Shown: positions 34,344 through 45,590, numbered from the stretch's first letter. The stretch is DNA of 64,000 nt from Methylobacterium sp. Leaf118 (GCF_920984675.1 NZ_CAKLBV010000003.1:92362-156361); one strand, 5' to 3'. Notes: a model not told the origin generated them from the sequence alone. Made by a program: numbers and translations.

Positions 34344-34604
34344 ATGCTACGAGTCGGGCGGGCGCTCACGGCGGCCCGGATGCGGCACGCGGCGGCCCCC
34401 ATGCGAGGTTACGAGGCAAAGGCGCAGGTCATGGCGGACGTCGCCGCCGTGATCGAGCAGGCGCGGCGCGAGGGGCGCGACCCCGCGACGGCCCTGCGCA
34501 TCGCCCGGGTGACGCTCGCCTATGTCAGCGGCCCGGAGCCCGATCCGGAGCAGACCCGCGCCCTCGCGGCGATCGACCAGGAACTGCGCCAGCTCTCGAA
34601 CTGA
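34344..34604 (+). CDS. Small helical protein of unknown function
   Basis: 86 residues from ATG 34344; internal ATG codons at 34380 and 34401 could start a shorter form (MRGYEAKAQVMADVAAV). The part from residue 20 on is helical and charged (IEQARREGRDPATALRIARVTLAY, then EQTRALAAIDQELRQL) and looks like genuine coding. No family known. Confidence 0.5.
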   Translation: MLRVGRALTAARMRHAAAPMRGYEAKAQVMADVAAVIEQARREGRDPATALRIARVTLAYVSGPEPDPEQTRALAAIDQELRQLSN

Positions 34605-34643
34605 CCCGAGGCGGGCGGCAGCCACGCCTCGTCCAGGCCCGAC

Positions 34644-34754
34644 CTATCCCGCCTGGGCGATCAGCGTCACGGCCCCGAAGGCGAGCACGGCGAAAACCGC
34701 CACGGCCATCAGAAGGAGGGCCGCCCGGGACTCGCGTAGCTCGTTCTCGCTCAT
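34644..34754 (-). CDS. 36-residue single-span membrane protein
   Basis: The frame from ATG 34754 reads MSENELRESRAALLLMAVAV and ends at TAG 34644 after FGAVTLIAQAG. A charged 10-residue head is followed by one clean membrane helix of about 22 residues. Composition is typical of small inner-membrane proteins. It fits neatly in the gap between two genes. Confidence 0.6.
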   Translation of the reverse strand: MSENELRESRAALLLMAVAVFAVLAFGAVTLIAQAG

Positions 34755-34828
34755 GAGCTCAGCTTAAGCGAAGCCGGCGCGGCCTGAAAAGCTGGCTTGG
34801 CCCGCTACGTCGCCGCGGTCGCGCGGAC

Positions 34829-35125
34829 TCACCGCCCCCGGCGCGAACCGGCCGCGGCCCTGTGGGCGCCGGGGGCCCGGCGCGGCGTCAGGACGACGAT
34901 GTCCTCCGGCGGCACGGTGTCGGAATCCGGGCGCCAGGGCATGACGCTCCAGACCCCGTACCAATCCGGCGGCGGGGACGACAGGTAGCGGTGCGACGGC
35001 TCGCTGGCATGGATGAACGCGAAGCCCTCCGGATGGGGCAGGTCCCCGACCTCGAACCCGCAGGAGAGCAGGCCGAGAACGGGGGTCGGCCGCGACGGGC
35101 TGCGGGTCGCTACGGAGACGGACAT
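34829..35125 (-). CDS. Small protein of unknown function
   Basis: 98 residues from ATG 35125. The core is well-formed globular sequence: PVLGLLSCGFEVGDLPHPEG, FIHASEPSHRYLSSPPPDWY, VWSVMPWRPDSDTVPPEDIV. The tail is Arg-rich. One Cys, several Trp and Pro. No membrane segment. I recall similar short proteins in Methylobacterium without known role. Confidence 0.5.
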   Translation of the reverse strand: MSVSVATRSPSRPTPVLGLLSCGFEVGDLPHPEGFAFIHASEPSHRYLSSPPPDWYGVWSVMPWRPDSDTVPPEDIVVLTPRRAPGAHRAAAGSRRGR

Positions 35126-35470
35126 CGAGGGCTCCTTCCCCGAACGGGACGGGGTCCGGCCCAATCCCGCGGGGTGCGGGGGGCCGCGATCCAAACAGCA
35201 AAAGCGCCGCCGCCGCCCCTCCCGCGGTCGGGCCCCCTCAAAACATGGTGAACATCGCCTCGACACGTTGAGGGATCGGCGCCGGCGGCCGGTCGTCCGG
35301 GTGTGCGGCAAGGGGAGCGCCCGCGGGAGCGGGCTGGTTCGCCGGTTGCGAGTTCGGGCCCGAGCCGCCCGAGCCGCCGCGATCCGTCTCGAAACGGGAC
35401 AATCGCGGCGGCGGGAACGGCACGCCCGACCCGTGCCGGGACCGACCCCGCTTTGCCGACAGGACGTCCG

Positions 35471-35617
35471 ATGCCGAACTCGTCCGGCGCGCTGCTGCGC
35501 CTTCTCCACCGCCGTTTCGCGACCCTCGGGCTCGCCTGCGCCCTGGCCCTCACGGTGACGTGGTGGTTCATCGTCGCTCGCGGCCTGTGGCTCGCCATCG
35601 AATGGGCGTCCGCCTGA
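35471..35617 (+). CDS. 48-residue single-span membrane protein
   Basis: From ATG 35471, with AGGACG just upstream. A basic head (LLRLLHRRFATLG) is followed by one membrane helix with paired Trp (LACALALTVTWWFIVARGLW). It lies before the sulfate transport promoter region and may be unrelated to it. Confidence 0.55.
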   Translation: MPNSSGALLRLLHRRFATLGLACALALTVTWWFIVARGLWLAIEWASA

Positions 35618-35644
35618 GCCGCGCCGCGCGCAGGGTCGTAAAAC

Positions 35645-35823
35645 GTTCTTTCTATAGAACCCGACGCGCAGAGAACATTCTTTTGCGCGGGAGGTTCTCG
35701 GGAGAACAATGCGGTGACTCCCACCAGGATGCGCTGTTTTCACAAGCAAATTCGCGCATAGGGTTGGCCTGCTAGGCGGGCCGCTCGGATGGCCGCTGCT
35801 TGACAACGTTCTTTAAAACGAAC
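35645..35823. promoter_or_regulatory. Array of GTTC/GAAC palindromes and -35-like box before the sulfate transporter
   Basis: Three sites are visible: GTTC-N8-GAAC at 35645-35660, a perfect palindrome GTTCTC-GG-GAGAAC at 35694-35707, and GTTC-N8-GAAC at 35808-35823. The first and third share AACGTTCTTT and GAAC. The third begins just inside a TTGACA box (35800-35805), as if it covered the promoter spacer. This suggests a dimeric regulator of sulfur supply binding several sites. The regulator is not identified. Confidence 0.5.
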
Positions 35824-35874
35824 AATTCCTTCGTAACGAGCGGGCCCCGGCCCGCCCTGCGGAGGTGAGACGAC

Positions 35875-36918
35875 GTGACTTCACGGATTTCCATCGGACC
35901 CGGCGCCACCCCTGTCGGCCGCGCGGCCCTGCTAGGCCTCGCCCTGGCGGTCGGCCTGGTGGGCGGCGCGCAGGCGCAGTCGGAGATCCTCAACGTCTCC
36001 TACGATCCGACGCGCGAGCTCTACCGCGACATCAACGCGGTCTTCGCCGAGGAGTGGAAGGCCAAGACCGGCGAGACCATCACGGTGCGCGCCGCCCATG
36101 GCGGCTCCGGCTCGCAGGCCCGGACCGTGATCGACGGTATTCCGGCAGACGTGGTGACGCTCGGCATCCCCTCCGACATCGACGCCATCAGCAAGATTTC
36201 GAAGAAGATCCCGGCGGACTGGCGCACCAAGTTGCCCAACGAGGGCCTGCCCTACACCTCGACGGTGGTGTTCCTCGTCCGCAAGGGCAATCCGAAGAAC
36301 GTCAAGGACTGGGCGGACCTCGCCAATCCGGACGTGAAGGTCATCACGCCGAACCCCAAGACCTCCGCCGGCGGACGTTGGAACTTCCTCGCCGCCTGGG
36401 GCTACGCCTACGAGAAGGAGGGGAAGAACAAGGAGAAGGCCAACGCCTTCGTCGGCAACCTCTACAAGAACGTGCCCGTGCTCGACACCGGCGCCCGCGG
36501 CTCGACCGTGACCTTCGCGCAGCGGGGCCTCGGCGACGTGCTGCCGACCTGGGAGAACGAGGCCTTCCTCGTCCTCGAAGAGTTCGGCAAGGACAAGTTC
36601 GACATCGTCGTGCCGCCGACCTCGATCTACGCCGAGCCGCCGGTCGCCCTCGTCGACGCCAACGTCGACAAGAAGGGCACCCGCAAGCAGGCCGAGGCCT
36701 ACCTTCAGTTCCTCTACAGCGACAAGGCGCAGGCGATCTTCGCCAAGCACCGGTATCGCCCGATGAAGCGCGAGGCCGCCAAGCCCGAGGATCTCGCCCT
36801 GCTGCCCGAGGTGAAGCTCTTCAAGATCGAGGACATCCAGGGCTCCTGGGACGAGATCCAGAAGGCGAATTTCGACAATGGCGGCCTGTTCGACCAACTC
36901 AGCAAGGCCGGGCGCTGA
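35875..36918 (+). CDS. sbp: Sulfate/thiosulfate ABC transporter, periplasmic binding protein
   Basis: 347 residues from GTG 35875 after GGAGGTGAG. A signal peptide ends near AQA (residues about 33-35). The mature protein matches Sbp/CysP: ILNVSYDPTRELYRDIN, HGGSGSQARTVIDG, NPKTSAGGRWNFLAAWGYA and VVPPTSIYAEPPVA. It captures sulfate in the periplasm for the CysTWA pump encoded next. It starts a four-gene operon with palindromes upstream, consistent with control by sulfur supply. Confidence 0.95.
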   Translation: MTSRISIGPGATPVGRAALLGLALAVGLVGGAQAQSEILNVSYDPTRELYRDINAVFAEEWKAKTGETITVRAAHGGSGSQARTVIDGIPADVVTLGIPSDIDAISKISKKIPADWRTKLPNEGLPYTSTVVFLVRKGNPKNVKDWADLANPDVKVITPNPKTSAGGRWNFLAAWGYAYEKEGKNKEKANAFVGNLYKNVPVLDTGARGSTVTFAQRGLGDVLPTWENEAFLVLEEFGKDKFDIVVPPTSIYAEPPVALVDANVDKKGTRKQAEAYLQFLYSDKAQAIFAKHRYRPMKREAAKPEDLALLPEVKLFKIEDIQGSWDEIQKANFDNGGLFDQLSKAGR

Positions 36919-36922
36919 TCCG

Positions 36923-37801
36923 ATGGCGGCTCCCTTGGCCGCTCCTGCGGCTCCCCCCGTGCGGCCGCGGCGGCGCTTCCGCCAGAAGAGCGTGATCCCG
37001 GGCTTCGGGCTCACGCTCGGCTACACCCTCACCTGTCTCGGCCTCGTCGTCCTGCTGCCCCTCGCGGCCCTCGTGGCCAAGGCCGGAGGGCTCGGGATCG
37101 CGGGGATCTGGGAGGTCGCCACCGATCCGCGGGTGGCGAGCGCCCTGCGGGTCAGCTTCGGCGTGTCGCTGCTCGCCGCGCTCACCGCCTCGATCTTCGG
37201 CGGCATCGTCGCCTGGGTGCTGACCCGCTACGATTTCCCGGGCCGCCGGCTCGCCGACGCCGTGGTCGACCTGCCCTTCGCCCTGCCGACCGCGGTGGCC
37301 GGCATCGCCCTCGCCTCGCTCTACGCGCCGAACGGCCTCGTCGGCGCGCAGCTCGCCCGGATCGGCATCGAGGCGGCCTACACCCCGGTCGGCATCTTCA
37401 TCGCCATGGTGTTCATCGGCCTGCCCTTCGCCGTCCGCACGGTGCAGCCGCTGATCGGCGAGATCGACAAGGAAGTGGAGGAAGCCTCCGCCATTCTCGG
37501 CGCCTCGCGGGTCGCGACGCTGACCAAGGTGGTGCTGCCGCCGCTGATTCCGGCGGTGCTGACCGGCTTCGCCCTCGCCTTCGCCCGGGGCGTCGGCGAG
37601 TACGGCTCGATCATCTTCATCGCCGGCAATCTGCCCTACGTCTCCGAAATCGCGCCGCTGCTCATCGTCATCAAGCTGTCCGAGTTCGACTACCAGGGCG
37701 CCAGCGCCATCGCGGTGATCATGCTGGCGATCTCGTTCCTGACGCTGCTCGCCATCAACCTGATCCAGGCCTGGAGCCGGCGGAGGTTCGGCTATGTCTG
37801 A
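36923..37801 (+). CDS. cysT: Sulfate ABC transporter permease CysT
   Basis: 292 residues from ATG 36923, four bases after the sbp stop. A basic N-terminus (RPRRRFRQK) is followed by six membrane helices. The permease coupling loop reads [28 protein letters not shown] (EAA motif). It pairs with CysW to form the channel. The 3' end overlaps cysW by eight bases. Confidence 0.95.
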   Translation: MAAPLAAPAAPPVRPRRRFRQKSVIPGFGLTLGYTLTCLGLVVLLPLAALVAKAGGLGIAGIWEVATDPRVASALRVSFGVSLLAALTASIFGGIVAWVLTRYDFPGRRLADAVVDLPFALPTAVAGIALASLYAPNGLVGAQLARIGIEAAYTPVGIFIAMVFIGLPFAVRTVQPLIGEIDKEVEEASAILGASRVATLTKVVLPPLIPAVLTGFALAFARGVGEYGSIIFIAGNLPYVSEIAPLLIVIKLSEFDYQGASAIAVIMLAISFLTLLAINLIQAWSRRRFGYV

Positions 37802-38583
37802 GGCGATCGCCCACGGCCCCGCATCCCTGCCCTCGCCGAACCCCTCGCCCGCTCCGCGGGACGCCGCCCTGCGCCCCCGCAGCGTCGTGACGGAGGCCGG
37901 CTGGGTCCGCGCCGTCCTGATCGGCGTGGCGCTGGCCTTCCTGGCCCTGTTCCTGGTGCTGCCGCTGATCACGGTGTTCGCCCAGGCGCTGGCCAAGGGC
38001 TGGGGCGCCTATCTGTCCGCCTTCACGGAGCCGGATGCGCGCTCGGCGATCCGCCTGACCCTGACGGTGGCGGCGATCGCGGTGCCGTTCAACCTCGTCT
38101 TCGGCGTGGCGGCGGCCTGGGCCATCGCCAAGTTCGAGTTCCGGGGCAAGAACCTGCTCGTGACGCTGATCGACCTGCCCTTCTCGGTCTCGCCGGTGGT
38201 GTCGGGGCTGATCTACGTCTTGGTCTTCGGCTCGAACGGCCTGTTCGGCGCCTTCCTGATCCAGCACGACATCCAGGTGATCTTCGCGATCCCGGGCATC
38301 GTGCTCGCCACGATCTTCGTGACGTTCCCCTTCGTCGCCCGGCAGCTCATCCCGCTGATGCAGGAGCAGGGCACCTCCGAGGAGGAGGCCGCGCTCACCC
38401 TCGGCGCGTCGGGCTGGCACGCCTTCTGGACCGTGACCCTGCCCAATATCCGCTGGGGCCTGCTCTACTCGGTCCTTCTCTGCAACGCCCGGGCCATGGG
38501 CGAGTTCGGCGCGGTCTCGGTGGTCTCCGGCCACATCCGCGGCCTCACCAACACGCTGCCTCTGCACGTGGAGATTCTCTACA

Positions 38584-39765
<1,182 letters not shown>

Positions 39766-39780
39766 CGGCGCGAGTGCGCC

Positions 39781-39800
39781 GCCTCCCCGTTCGGGGAGGC
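39781..39800. terminator. Hairpin between cysA and yqgE
   Basis: GCCTCCCC and GGGGAGGC form a perfect 8-bp stem with loop GTTC, 15 bases after the cysA stop. The convergent yqgE-type gene ends at 39884. There is no T-tract, so it is a possible bidirectional terminator or RNA-end stabiliser. Confidence 0.45.
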
Positions 39801-39883
39801 TCCGCGATGAGGTCGGGGCGGACGCGTGAAGCCCCGGCCCCGGATCGGGCGGGAGCGTGATCCGAGCGTCGGAGAACGCCCCG

Positions 39884-40492
39884 TCAGGCCCGGCCGGCCT
39901 CCGCCGAGAGCATCAGCGGATCGACGCCGAGGCCGCGCAGGGCCTGGTCGTACTTCGTGCCGAGGGTGGCATCGAAGATCAGCTCCGGGTCGGCCGGGCA
40001 GTTGAGCCAGCCATTGGCCAGGATCTCGTTCTCGAGCTGGCCCGCCTGCCAGCCGGCATAGCCGAGCGCCAGCACGGCGTTCGATGGCCCACGTCCGTCG
40101 GCGATGGCCCGCAGGATCTCGACCGTGGCGGTCAGGCAGACCCCCTCGTCGATCTGCAGGGTCGATTGGTCGATATGGAAATCGGCCGAATGAAGGACGA
40201 AGCCGCGCTTGGCATCGACCGGCCCGCCCATCAGCACCGGCATGTGGCCAACCCGCTCGCGCAGGCGGATCGCATCGGATTCGCGGGCGATGTCGAGCTG
40301 GATCAGCAGGTCGGGCATGCTGAGATCGGCGACCGGCTTGTTGACGATGATCCCCATCGCCCCGTCCGCCGAATGCGCGCAGAGATAGATCACCGATCGG
40401 GCGAAGCGCTCGTCGCCGATGCCGGGCATCGCGACCAGGAACTGGCCGTCGAGATAGGCCGGATCTTTGAGCGAGGAGGCGGGTCTCTGCAT
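39884..40492 (-). CDS. YqgE/AlgH family protein
   Basis: 202 residues. The family opening is clear: [32 protein letters not shown], then [25 protein letters not shown] and [15 protein letters not shown]. The fold is known from structures, but the function is not firmly set (AlgH was linked to alginate regulation in Pseudomonas). It is convergent with cysA. Confidence 0.93.
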   Translation of the reverse strand: MQRPASSLKDPAYLDGQFLVAMPGIGDERFARSVIYLCAHSADGAMGIIVNKPVADLSMPDLLIQLDIARESDAIRLRERVGHMPVLMGGPVDAKRGFVLHSADFHIDQSTLQIDEGVCLTATVEILRAIADGRGPSNAVLALGYAGWQAGQLENEILANGWLNCPADPELIFDATLGTKYDQALRGLGVDPLMLSAEAGRA

Positions 40493-40678
40493 GGCACCAT
40501 GCTAATGCGGCCGCGCCGATTGATCCACAAGGCAAACGTGCCCGCGAACTTGGAGCAGCCCCCTGCGCCGTCGCGCCGCGCCTCGACAGGGGCGCAGGCC
40601 ACGGCTAACCCTGGCCGCGCACGAGCAAAGGCTTTGTCCGGAACGGACTTTCGCCGGACGAAAGCGAGGAGAGTACGG

Positions 40679-41161
40679 ATGACGATTCAGGTCGGCGATC
40701 ACCTGCCCCAGGTCACCTTCCGGGTGAACGGACCCGAGGGGCCGCAAGCCAAGACCACCGACGACCTGTTCAAGGGCCGCCGCGTCGTGCTGGTCGGCGT
40801 GCCCGGCGCCTTCACGCCCGCCTGCCATCGTAACCACCTGCCCGGCTTCGTCAGCAACCGCGAGGCGATCCTGGCCCGCGGCATCGACACCATCGCGATC
40901 ACCTCCGTGAACGACATCTTCGTGCTCAACGCGTGGCAGCAGCAGAGCGGCGCCGAGGGCATCGAGTTCCTGGCCGACGGAAATGCCGAGTTCGCCAAGG
41001 CGGTCGGCCTCGACATGGACGGCACCGGGTTCGGCCTCGGCCCGCGCTCGCAGCGCTACGCCATGCTGGTGGATGACGGCGTCGTGCGGGTGCTCAACAT
41101 CGAGGACACGCCCTCGAAGGCGGAGATCTCCGGCGCCGAGGCGCTGCTGAAGGTGATCTGA
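40679..41161 (+). CDS. Peroxiredoxin, Prx5 type
   Basis: 160 residues from ATG 40679, after GAGGAGAG. The peroxidatic Cys49 lies in GAFTPACHRNHLPGF, the Prx5 signature, and the thioredoxin fold surrounds it. RSQRYAMLVDDGVV follows. No second conserved Cys is evident, so reduction may use glutathione/glutaredoxin or another thiol. It removes hydroperoxides in the cytoplasm. A hairpin terminator follows at 41180. Confidence 0.95.
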   Translation: MTIQVGDHLPQVTFRVNGPEGPQAKTTDDLFKGRRVVLVGVPGAFTPACHRNHLPGFVSNREAILARGIDTIAITSVNDIFVLNAWQQQSGAEGIEFLADGNAEFAKAVGLDMDGTGFGLGPRSQRYAMLVDDGVVRVLNIEDTPSKAEISGAEALLKVI

Positions 41162-41179
41162 CGACAGGCACGGGACAAG

Positions 41180-41203
41180 CCCTCTCCCCACGCCGGGAGA
41201 GGG
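41180..41203. terminator. Hairpin after the peroxiredoxin gene
   Basis: CCCTCTCCC and GGGAGAGGG form a perfect 9-bp stem with loop CACGCC, 19 bases after the peroxiredoxin stop and before the convergent thrB stop. No T-tract. This type of CTCTCCCC/GGGGAGAG hairpin is common between alphaproteobacterial genes. Confidence 0.5.
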
Positions 41204-41284
41204 TCGGCGCCGAAGCGCGTCGGGTCATGGGCGGACTCGATTTGGTTTGGATGGGGCGCTCCCCTCCCCCGCAGCGGGTGGGGG

Positions 41285-42253
41285 TTACTCTGAAGCCCAG
41301 CCGTAATCGCGCGCATGCGTCGCCGTGCGGTGGAACGTCAGGCGGCGGTCATATTCCAGCGGGTCCTTCGGCTGCACCAGCGCGCCGGGGGGCACGTTCA
41401 GCCAGTCGACCAGCCGGGTCAGCATGAACCGCATCGCCGCCCCCCGGGCCAGGATCGGCAGGGCCGCGACCTCGGCGGGTTCCAGCCTCCGCACGGCGTC
41501 GTAGCCGGCGATCATCGCGCCCGCCTTGTCGCGGTGGAACCGGCCGTCGGCGTCGAAGCACCACGCGTTGAGGCTGATGGCGAGGTCGTAGGCGAAGGCG
41601 TCGGTGCAGGCGAAGTAGAAGTCGATCAGGCCCGACACGCCGTCGCCGATGAAGAACACGTTGTCGGTGAAGAGATCGGCGTGGATCACGCCCGTGGGCA
41701 GGCCCTGGGGCCAGGAAGCCTCGAGCACGTCGAGATCGGCGCGGGTGCGGGCGGCAAGGCCCGGCGCCACGGTGTCGGCCTGCGCTTCCGCCTGCGCGAA
41801 GAGCGGGCGCCACGCCCCGACCGAGAGGCTGTTGTCGCGGCGCATGGGGAAATCCCGGCCCGCCGCGTGCAGGCCGGCGAGCGCGGCGCCGAGCGCCCGG
41901 CAATGCTCGGCGTTGGGTCGGCTCAGGGAGACGCCGTCGAGGAAGGTGACGATGGCGGCGGGGCGCCCGCACAGGCGGCCCAGCGCCGTGCCGGACCGGT
42001 TGCGCACGGGCTGCGGGCAGGCGAGCCCGGCCCGGGCCAGATGCCCCATCAGATTGATGAAGAACGGCAGATCCTCCTCCCGCACCCGCTTCTCGTAGAG
42101 GGTGAGGATGAAGTTGCCGGCGCCCGTATGCAGGAAGAAGTTCGAGTTCTCGACGCCCTCCGCGATGCCCTTGCACGAGAGCATGTCGCCGAGGTCGTAC
42201 TCGGCGAGGAAGGCGCGCAGCGCCTCGTCGGAAACGTCGGTATAGACTGCCAC
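41285..42253 (-). CDS. thrB: Homoserine kinase, ThrB of the aminoglycoside-phosphotransferase fold
   Basis: 322 residues from GTG 42253, giving the typical opening VAVYTDVSDEALRAFLAEYDLG; the frame extends nine codons further without support. Motifs: GVENSNFFLHT near the ATP site, catalytic VIHADLFTDNVFF and the metal-binding Asp in GLIDFYFACTDAFAYDLA. It makes phosphohomoserine for threonine synthesis. ispH lies 97 bp upstream on the same strand, an arrangement known in related bacteria. Confidence 0.93.
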   Translation of the reverse strand: MAVYTDVSDEALRAFLAEYDLGDMLSCKGIAEGVENSNFFLHTGAGNFILTLYEKRVREEDLPFFINLMGHLARAGLACPQPVRNRSGTALGRLCGRPAAIVTFLDGVSLSRPNAEHCRALGAALAGLHAAGRDFPMRRDNSLSVGAWRPLFAQAEAQADTVAPGLAARTRADLDVLEASWPQGLPTGVIHADLFTDNVFFIGDGVSGLIDFYFACTDAFAYDLAISLNAWCFDADGRFHRDKAGAMIAGYDAVRRLEPAEVAALPILARGAAMRFMLTRLVDWLNVPPGALVQPKDPLEYDRRLTFHRTATHARDYGWASE

Positions 42254-42349
42254 GGTTGCCGCTACGCCTGAATCCCGCAAAGGAAAGGGGCGCCGTGGGG
42301 CGCCCCTGGGGTCGTCGCCGGACGTCCGGCGTGATCGCTGTCGAGAAAA

Positions 42350-43372
42350 CTACTCGGCGGCCTCGCTGCGCAGCTCGCGCGGCAGCGGGAACGACATGTC
42401 CTCGATCGTCACCGAGACCTGATCCACCGTCACGTCGAAGCGGGCGGCGAAGGCGTCGATGATCTCCTCCACCAGCACCTCCGGGGCGGAGGCGCCGGCG
42501 GTGAGGCCCAGGCGACGCACGCCTTCGAAGGCGTCCCAGTCGATCTCCTCGGCGCGCAGGACGAGGCGGGTGATCGGGCAGCCGGCGCGCTCGGCGACCT
42601 CGCGCAGGCGCTGCGAGTTCGAGGAGTTCGAGGAGCCGACCACGATCAGGGCGTCGACCCGCGGTGCGACTTCCTTGACCGCCTCCTGGCGGTTGGTGGT
42701 CGCGTAGCAGATGTCGTCCTTGTGGGGACCGTGGATCGCCGGGAACTTGGCCTTCAGCGCCTCGACGATGTGCTTGGTGTCGTCGATCGACAGCGTCGTC
42801 TGCGTCACCCAGGCCAGCGCCTGCTCGGCCGGCGGGTTGAGCGCTTCGATCTGGTCGATATCCTCGACGAGGGTGATCGAGCCCTTGGGCAGCTGGCCCA
42901 TGGTGCCGACGACCTCCGGATGGCCGGAATGGCCGACGAGCAGCACGTGGCGCCCGCGCTTGTGGTGGATCTCGGCCTCGCGGTGGACCTTGGTCACCAG
43001 CGGGCAGGTCGCGTCGATGGTGGTGAGCCCGCGCGAGACCGCGTTCTGCGGCACGGTCTTGGCGACGCCGTGGGCGGAGAAGATGACGGGCGCGCCGCTG
43101 TCGGGCACCTCGTCGAGCTCGCGCACGAACACCGCGCCTTTGCGCTTGAGCGTCTCGACCACGTATTTGTTGTGGACGATCTCGTGGCGGACGTAGACCG
43201 GCGCGCCGTAGATGGCGAGGGCGCGCTCGACCACGTCGATCGCCCGCACCACCCCGGCGCAGAAGCCGCGTGGCGCGCAGAGGAGAATCTCCAGCGGCGG
43301 CTTGTCGCCGGTCACGGCCGGATGCGGGACCCGGTCAGGGTCGGCGGTCAGGTTGATGGTGTCGGCGCTCAT
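42350..43372 (-). CDS. ispH: 4-hydroxy-3-methylbut-2-enyl diphosphate reductase
   Basis: 340 residues. The last enzyme of the non-mevalonate isoprenoid pathway, with a [4Fe-4S] centre held by three Cys: Cys38 in PRGFCAGV, one in [11 protein letters not shown] and one in RAGCPITRL. The catalytic Glu region (QTTLSIDD) and the His-containing SAHGVAKTV and GHSGHPEV are also present. Isoprenoids from this path feed carotenoids and hopanoids. Confidence 0.97.
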   Translation of the reverse strand: MSADTINLTADPDRVPHPAVTGDKPPLEILLCAPRGFCAGVVRAIDVVERALAIYGAPVYVRHEIVHNKYVVETLKRKGAVFVRELDEVPDSGAPVIFSAHGVAKTVPQNAVSRGLTTIDATCPLVTKVHREAEIHHKRGRHVLLVGHSGHPEVVGTMGQLPKGSITLVEDIDQIEALNPPAEQALAWVTQTTLSIDDTKHIVEALKAKFPAIHGPHKDDICYATTNRQEAVKEVAPRVDALIVVGSSNSSNSQRLREVAERAGCPITRLVLRAEEIDWDAFEGVRRLGLTAGASAPEVLVEEIIDAFAARFDVTVDQVSVTIEDMSFPLPRELRSEAAE

Positions 43373-43691
43373 GATCCGCGATGTGGAGAGGGATGGCCGT
43401 GTCTGTCAACCGCAGCGGGCCCGAAAGCCGCCACAGGGTCAGAGGCCCGTCCGCGATGCAGGGAACATAACACATCTGCCGTCAGGCGGGATTCCTGCCG
43501 GCCGCAGGGGCCTATGCGCAGGGGGATATGTCTTCCGTATGGCCACCGGCATCGCTCGTCCGGGGCGGATCATCCCTGTCGCGGACCCTGCGGTGTGACG
43601 AACGACACCCGAATCGGCCTCGCGGTGGCGGGGCTCGCGGGATAAGGGGAGCTTAATCCCTCGAATTTGTCCCGCGAGGCATCGGGCTTCC
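43373..43691. other. 319-bp divergent intergenic region
   Basis: It lies between ispH (minus) and the antiporter gene (plus) and should hold both promoters. I see no gene and no clear operator. A weak palindromic stretch GGGAT...ATCCC near 43642-43663 lies just before the antiporter start. Confidence 0.5.
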
Positions 43692-45590
43692 ATGGCGAGC
43701 GCCGCGACCCACGCCAGCTTCCTGCCGCCGGTGCTGACCTTCCTGTCGGCGGCGGTGATCGGCGTCCCGATCGTGCGGCTGCTCGGCCAGAGCGCCGTGC
43801 TCGGCTATCTCGTGGCCGGCGTGGTGATCGGCCCGGCCGGGCTCTCGCTGATCGCCGAGCCCGAGACCGCCACCAGCGTCGCCGAGATCGGCGTGGTGCT
43901 GCTCCTGTTCATCGTCGGGCTGGAACTCGAGATTTCCCGCCTCGTCTCGATGCGCCGCGACATTTTCGGCCTCGGGACCGCGCAGCTCGCCCTGTGCTCC
44001 CTCGCGCTGGCGGGGGCCGGATTGGCGTTCGGCCTGACGCCCGCCGCCGCGACCGTCGTCGGCATCGCCCTCGCGCTCTCGGCCACCGCGGTGGCGCTGC
44101 AACTGCTCGAGGAGCGCGGCGATCTCGGCAGCGCCTATGGCGGGCGCTCCTTCGCGGTGCTGCTGCTGCAGGACATCTCGGTCGTGGCGATCCTGGCGCT
44201 GCTGCCGCTTCTGGCCTCCGCCGGAGCGACCCCGAAGGACGGCTGGCTCGACGAGGGCCTGCGCTCCACCGCCGCCGCCGCCGCCGCCGTGGCGGGCGTC
44301 GTCATCGTCGGGCGCTACGGCCTGAACCCGTTCTTCCGCCTGCTCGCCGCGGCGGGCGGGCGCGAGGTCATGACGGCGGCCGCCCTCCTCGTCGTCCTCG
44401 GCACCGCCATGGTGATGGAGAAGGCCGGTCTCTCCATGGCGATGGGGGCGTTCCTGGCCGGGGTGATGCTCGCCGAATCGAATTTCCGCCACCAGCTCGA
44501 GGCCGATATCGAGCCGTTCCGCGGCATGCTGCTCGGCCTGTTCTTCATGAGCGTCGGCATGTCGATCGAGCGGGGGCTGCTCCTCGAGCACTGGCCGAGC
44601 CTGATCGGCGCGACGATCGCCGCCATCGCGGTCAAGATCGTGCTGGTCGCGGGGCTGTTCCGCCTGTTCGGCTCGCCCTGGCTCGACGCGGTGCGCGGCG
44701 CCGCCGTCCTGGCGCCGGCCGGCGAGTTCGCCTTCGTCATCCTGCCCGCGGCGGGCGACCTGCGGGTGCTCGACGCGGACGTGACCCGATTCTGCGTGGC
44801 GCTGGCCGCCCTGACCATGCTGGTCGGGCCCATCGCCGCCAAGGGTCTCGACGCCCTGATCGCCCGCCGCCCGGCCGAGGCGCTGCCGCCCTCCGATGTC
44901 GGCGAGGCGGCGGAATCCGGCGAGACCCGCGTCCTCGTCGTCGGCTTCGGCCGATTCGGGCAGATCCTGGCGCAGGTGCTGCTCGCCGAGGGCATCAGCA
45001 TCACCGTGATCGACAAGGATGTCGGGCAGATTCGCGCCGCCACGAGCTTCGGATTCCGCATCTATTACGGCGACGGCACCCGGCTCGACGTGCTGCGCGC
45101 CTCCGGCCTCGCCCGGGCCGACCTCATCTGCATCTGCATCGACGATCCGGCGGCGGCGACGAAGATCGTCGACATCGTGCACGAGGAATTCGCGAACGTG
45201 CGCACCTATGTGCGGGCCTATGACCGGACGCACGCCATCGCGCTGATGAACCGCGACGTCGACTTCCAGCTTCGCGAGACCGTCGAATCCGCTCTCGGCT
45301 TCGGCCGGGCCACCCTGGAAGGCCTGGGGCTGTCCGCCGAGGCGGCGGCGCGGCGGGTCGAGGACGTGCGCAAGCGCGACATCGCCCGCCTCGTGTTGCA
45401 GCAGGCCGGCGCCATGCCCGACGGCAGCGGCTGGCTGCGCGGCGCGGCGGAGGTGCGGCCGGAGCCGCTCACGGCGCCGACGCGGCCCTCGCGGGCGCTC
45501 TCGGCGGAGACGCGGGGCCTGATCGAGACCCAGCGCCACGAGGCGGCGACCCGCGTCCTGGAGCACGAGGACGCCGCGCCGGATGCCTGA
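43692..45590 (+). CDS. Kef-type monovalent cation:proton antiporter (CPA2) with TrkA-N domain
   Basis: 632 residues. About 12 membrane helices occupy residues 1-385, with family motifs LLFIVGLELE, GTAMVMEKAGLSMAMGAFLAGVMLAES and FFMSVGMSIE. A cytoplasmic Rossmann RCK/TrkA-N domain follows near 415 (RVLVVGFGRFGQILAQ, then YYGDGTRLDVL). A tail of about 80 residues with charged helices ends the protein. It is of the KefB/KefC glutathione-gated potassium efflux type, but gating is not proven by sequence. It overlaps the MATE gene by eight bases. Confidence 0.93.
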   Translation: MASAATHASFLPPVLTFLSAAVIGVPIVRLLGQSAVLGYLVAGVVIGPAGLSLIAEPETATSVAEIGVVLLLFIVGLELEISRLVSMRRDIFGLGTAQLALCSLALAGAGLAFGLTPAAATVVGIALALSATAVALQLLEERGDLGSAYGGRSFAVLLLQDISVVAILALLPLLASAGATPKDGWLDEGLRSTAAAAAAVAGVVIVGRYGLNPFFRLLAAAGGREVMTAAALLVVLGTAMVMEKAGLSMAMGAFLAGVMLAESNFRHQLEADIEPFRGMLLGLFFMSVGMSIERGLLLEHWPSLIGATIAAIAVKIVLVAGLFRLFGSPWLDAVRGAAVLAPAGEFAFVILPAAGDLRVLDADVTRFCVALAALTMLVGPIAAKGLDALIARRPAEALPPSDVGEAAESGETRVLVVGFGRFGQILAQVLLAEGISITVIDKDVGQIRAATSFGFRIYYGDGTRLDVLRASGLARADLICICIDDPAAATKIVDIVHEEFANVRTYVRAYDRTHAIALMNRDVDFQLRETVESALGFGRATLEGLGLSAEAAARRVEDVRKRDIARLVLQQAGAMPDGSGWLRGAAEVRPEPLTAPTRPSRALSAETRGLIETQRHEAATRVLEHEDAAPDA

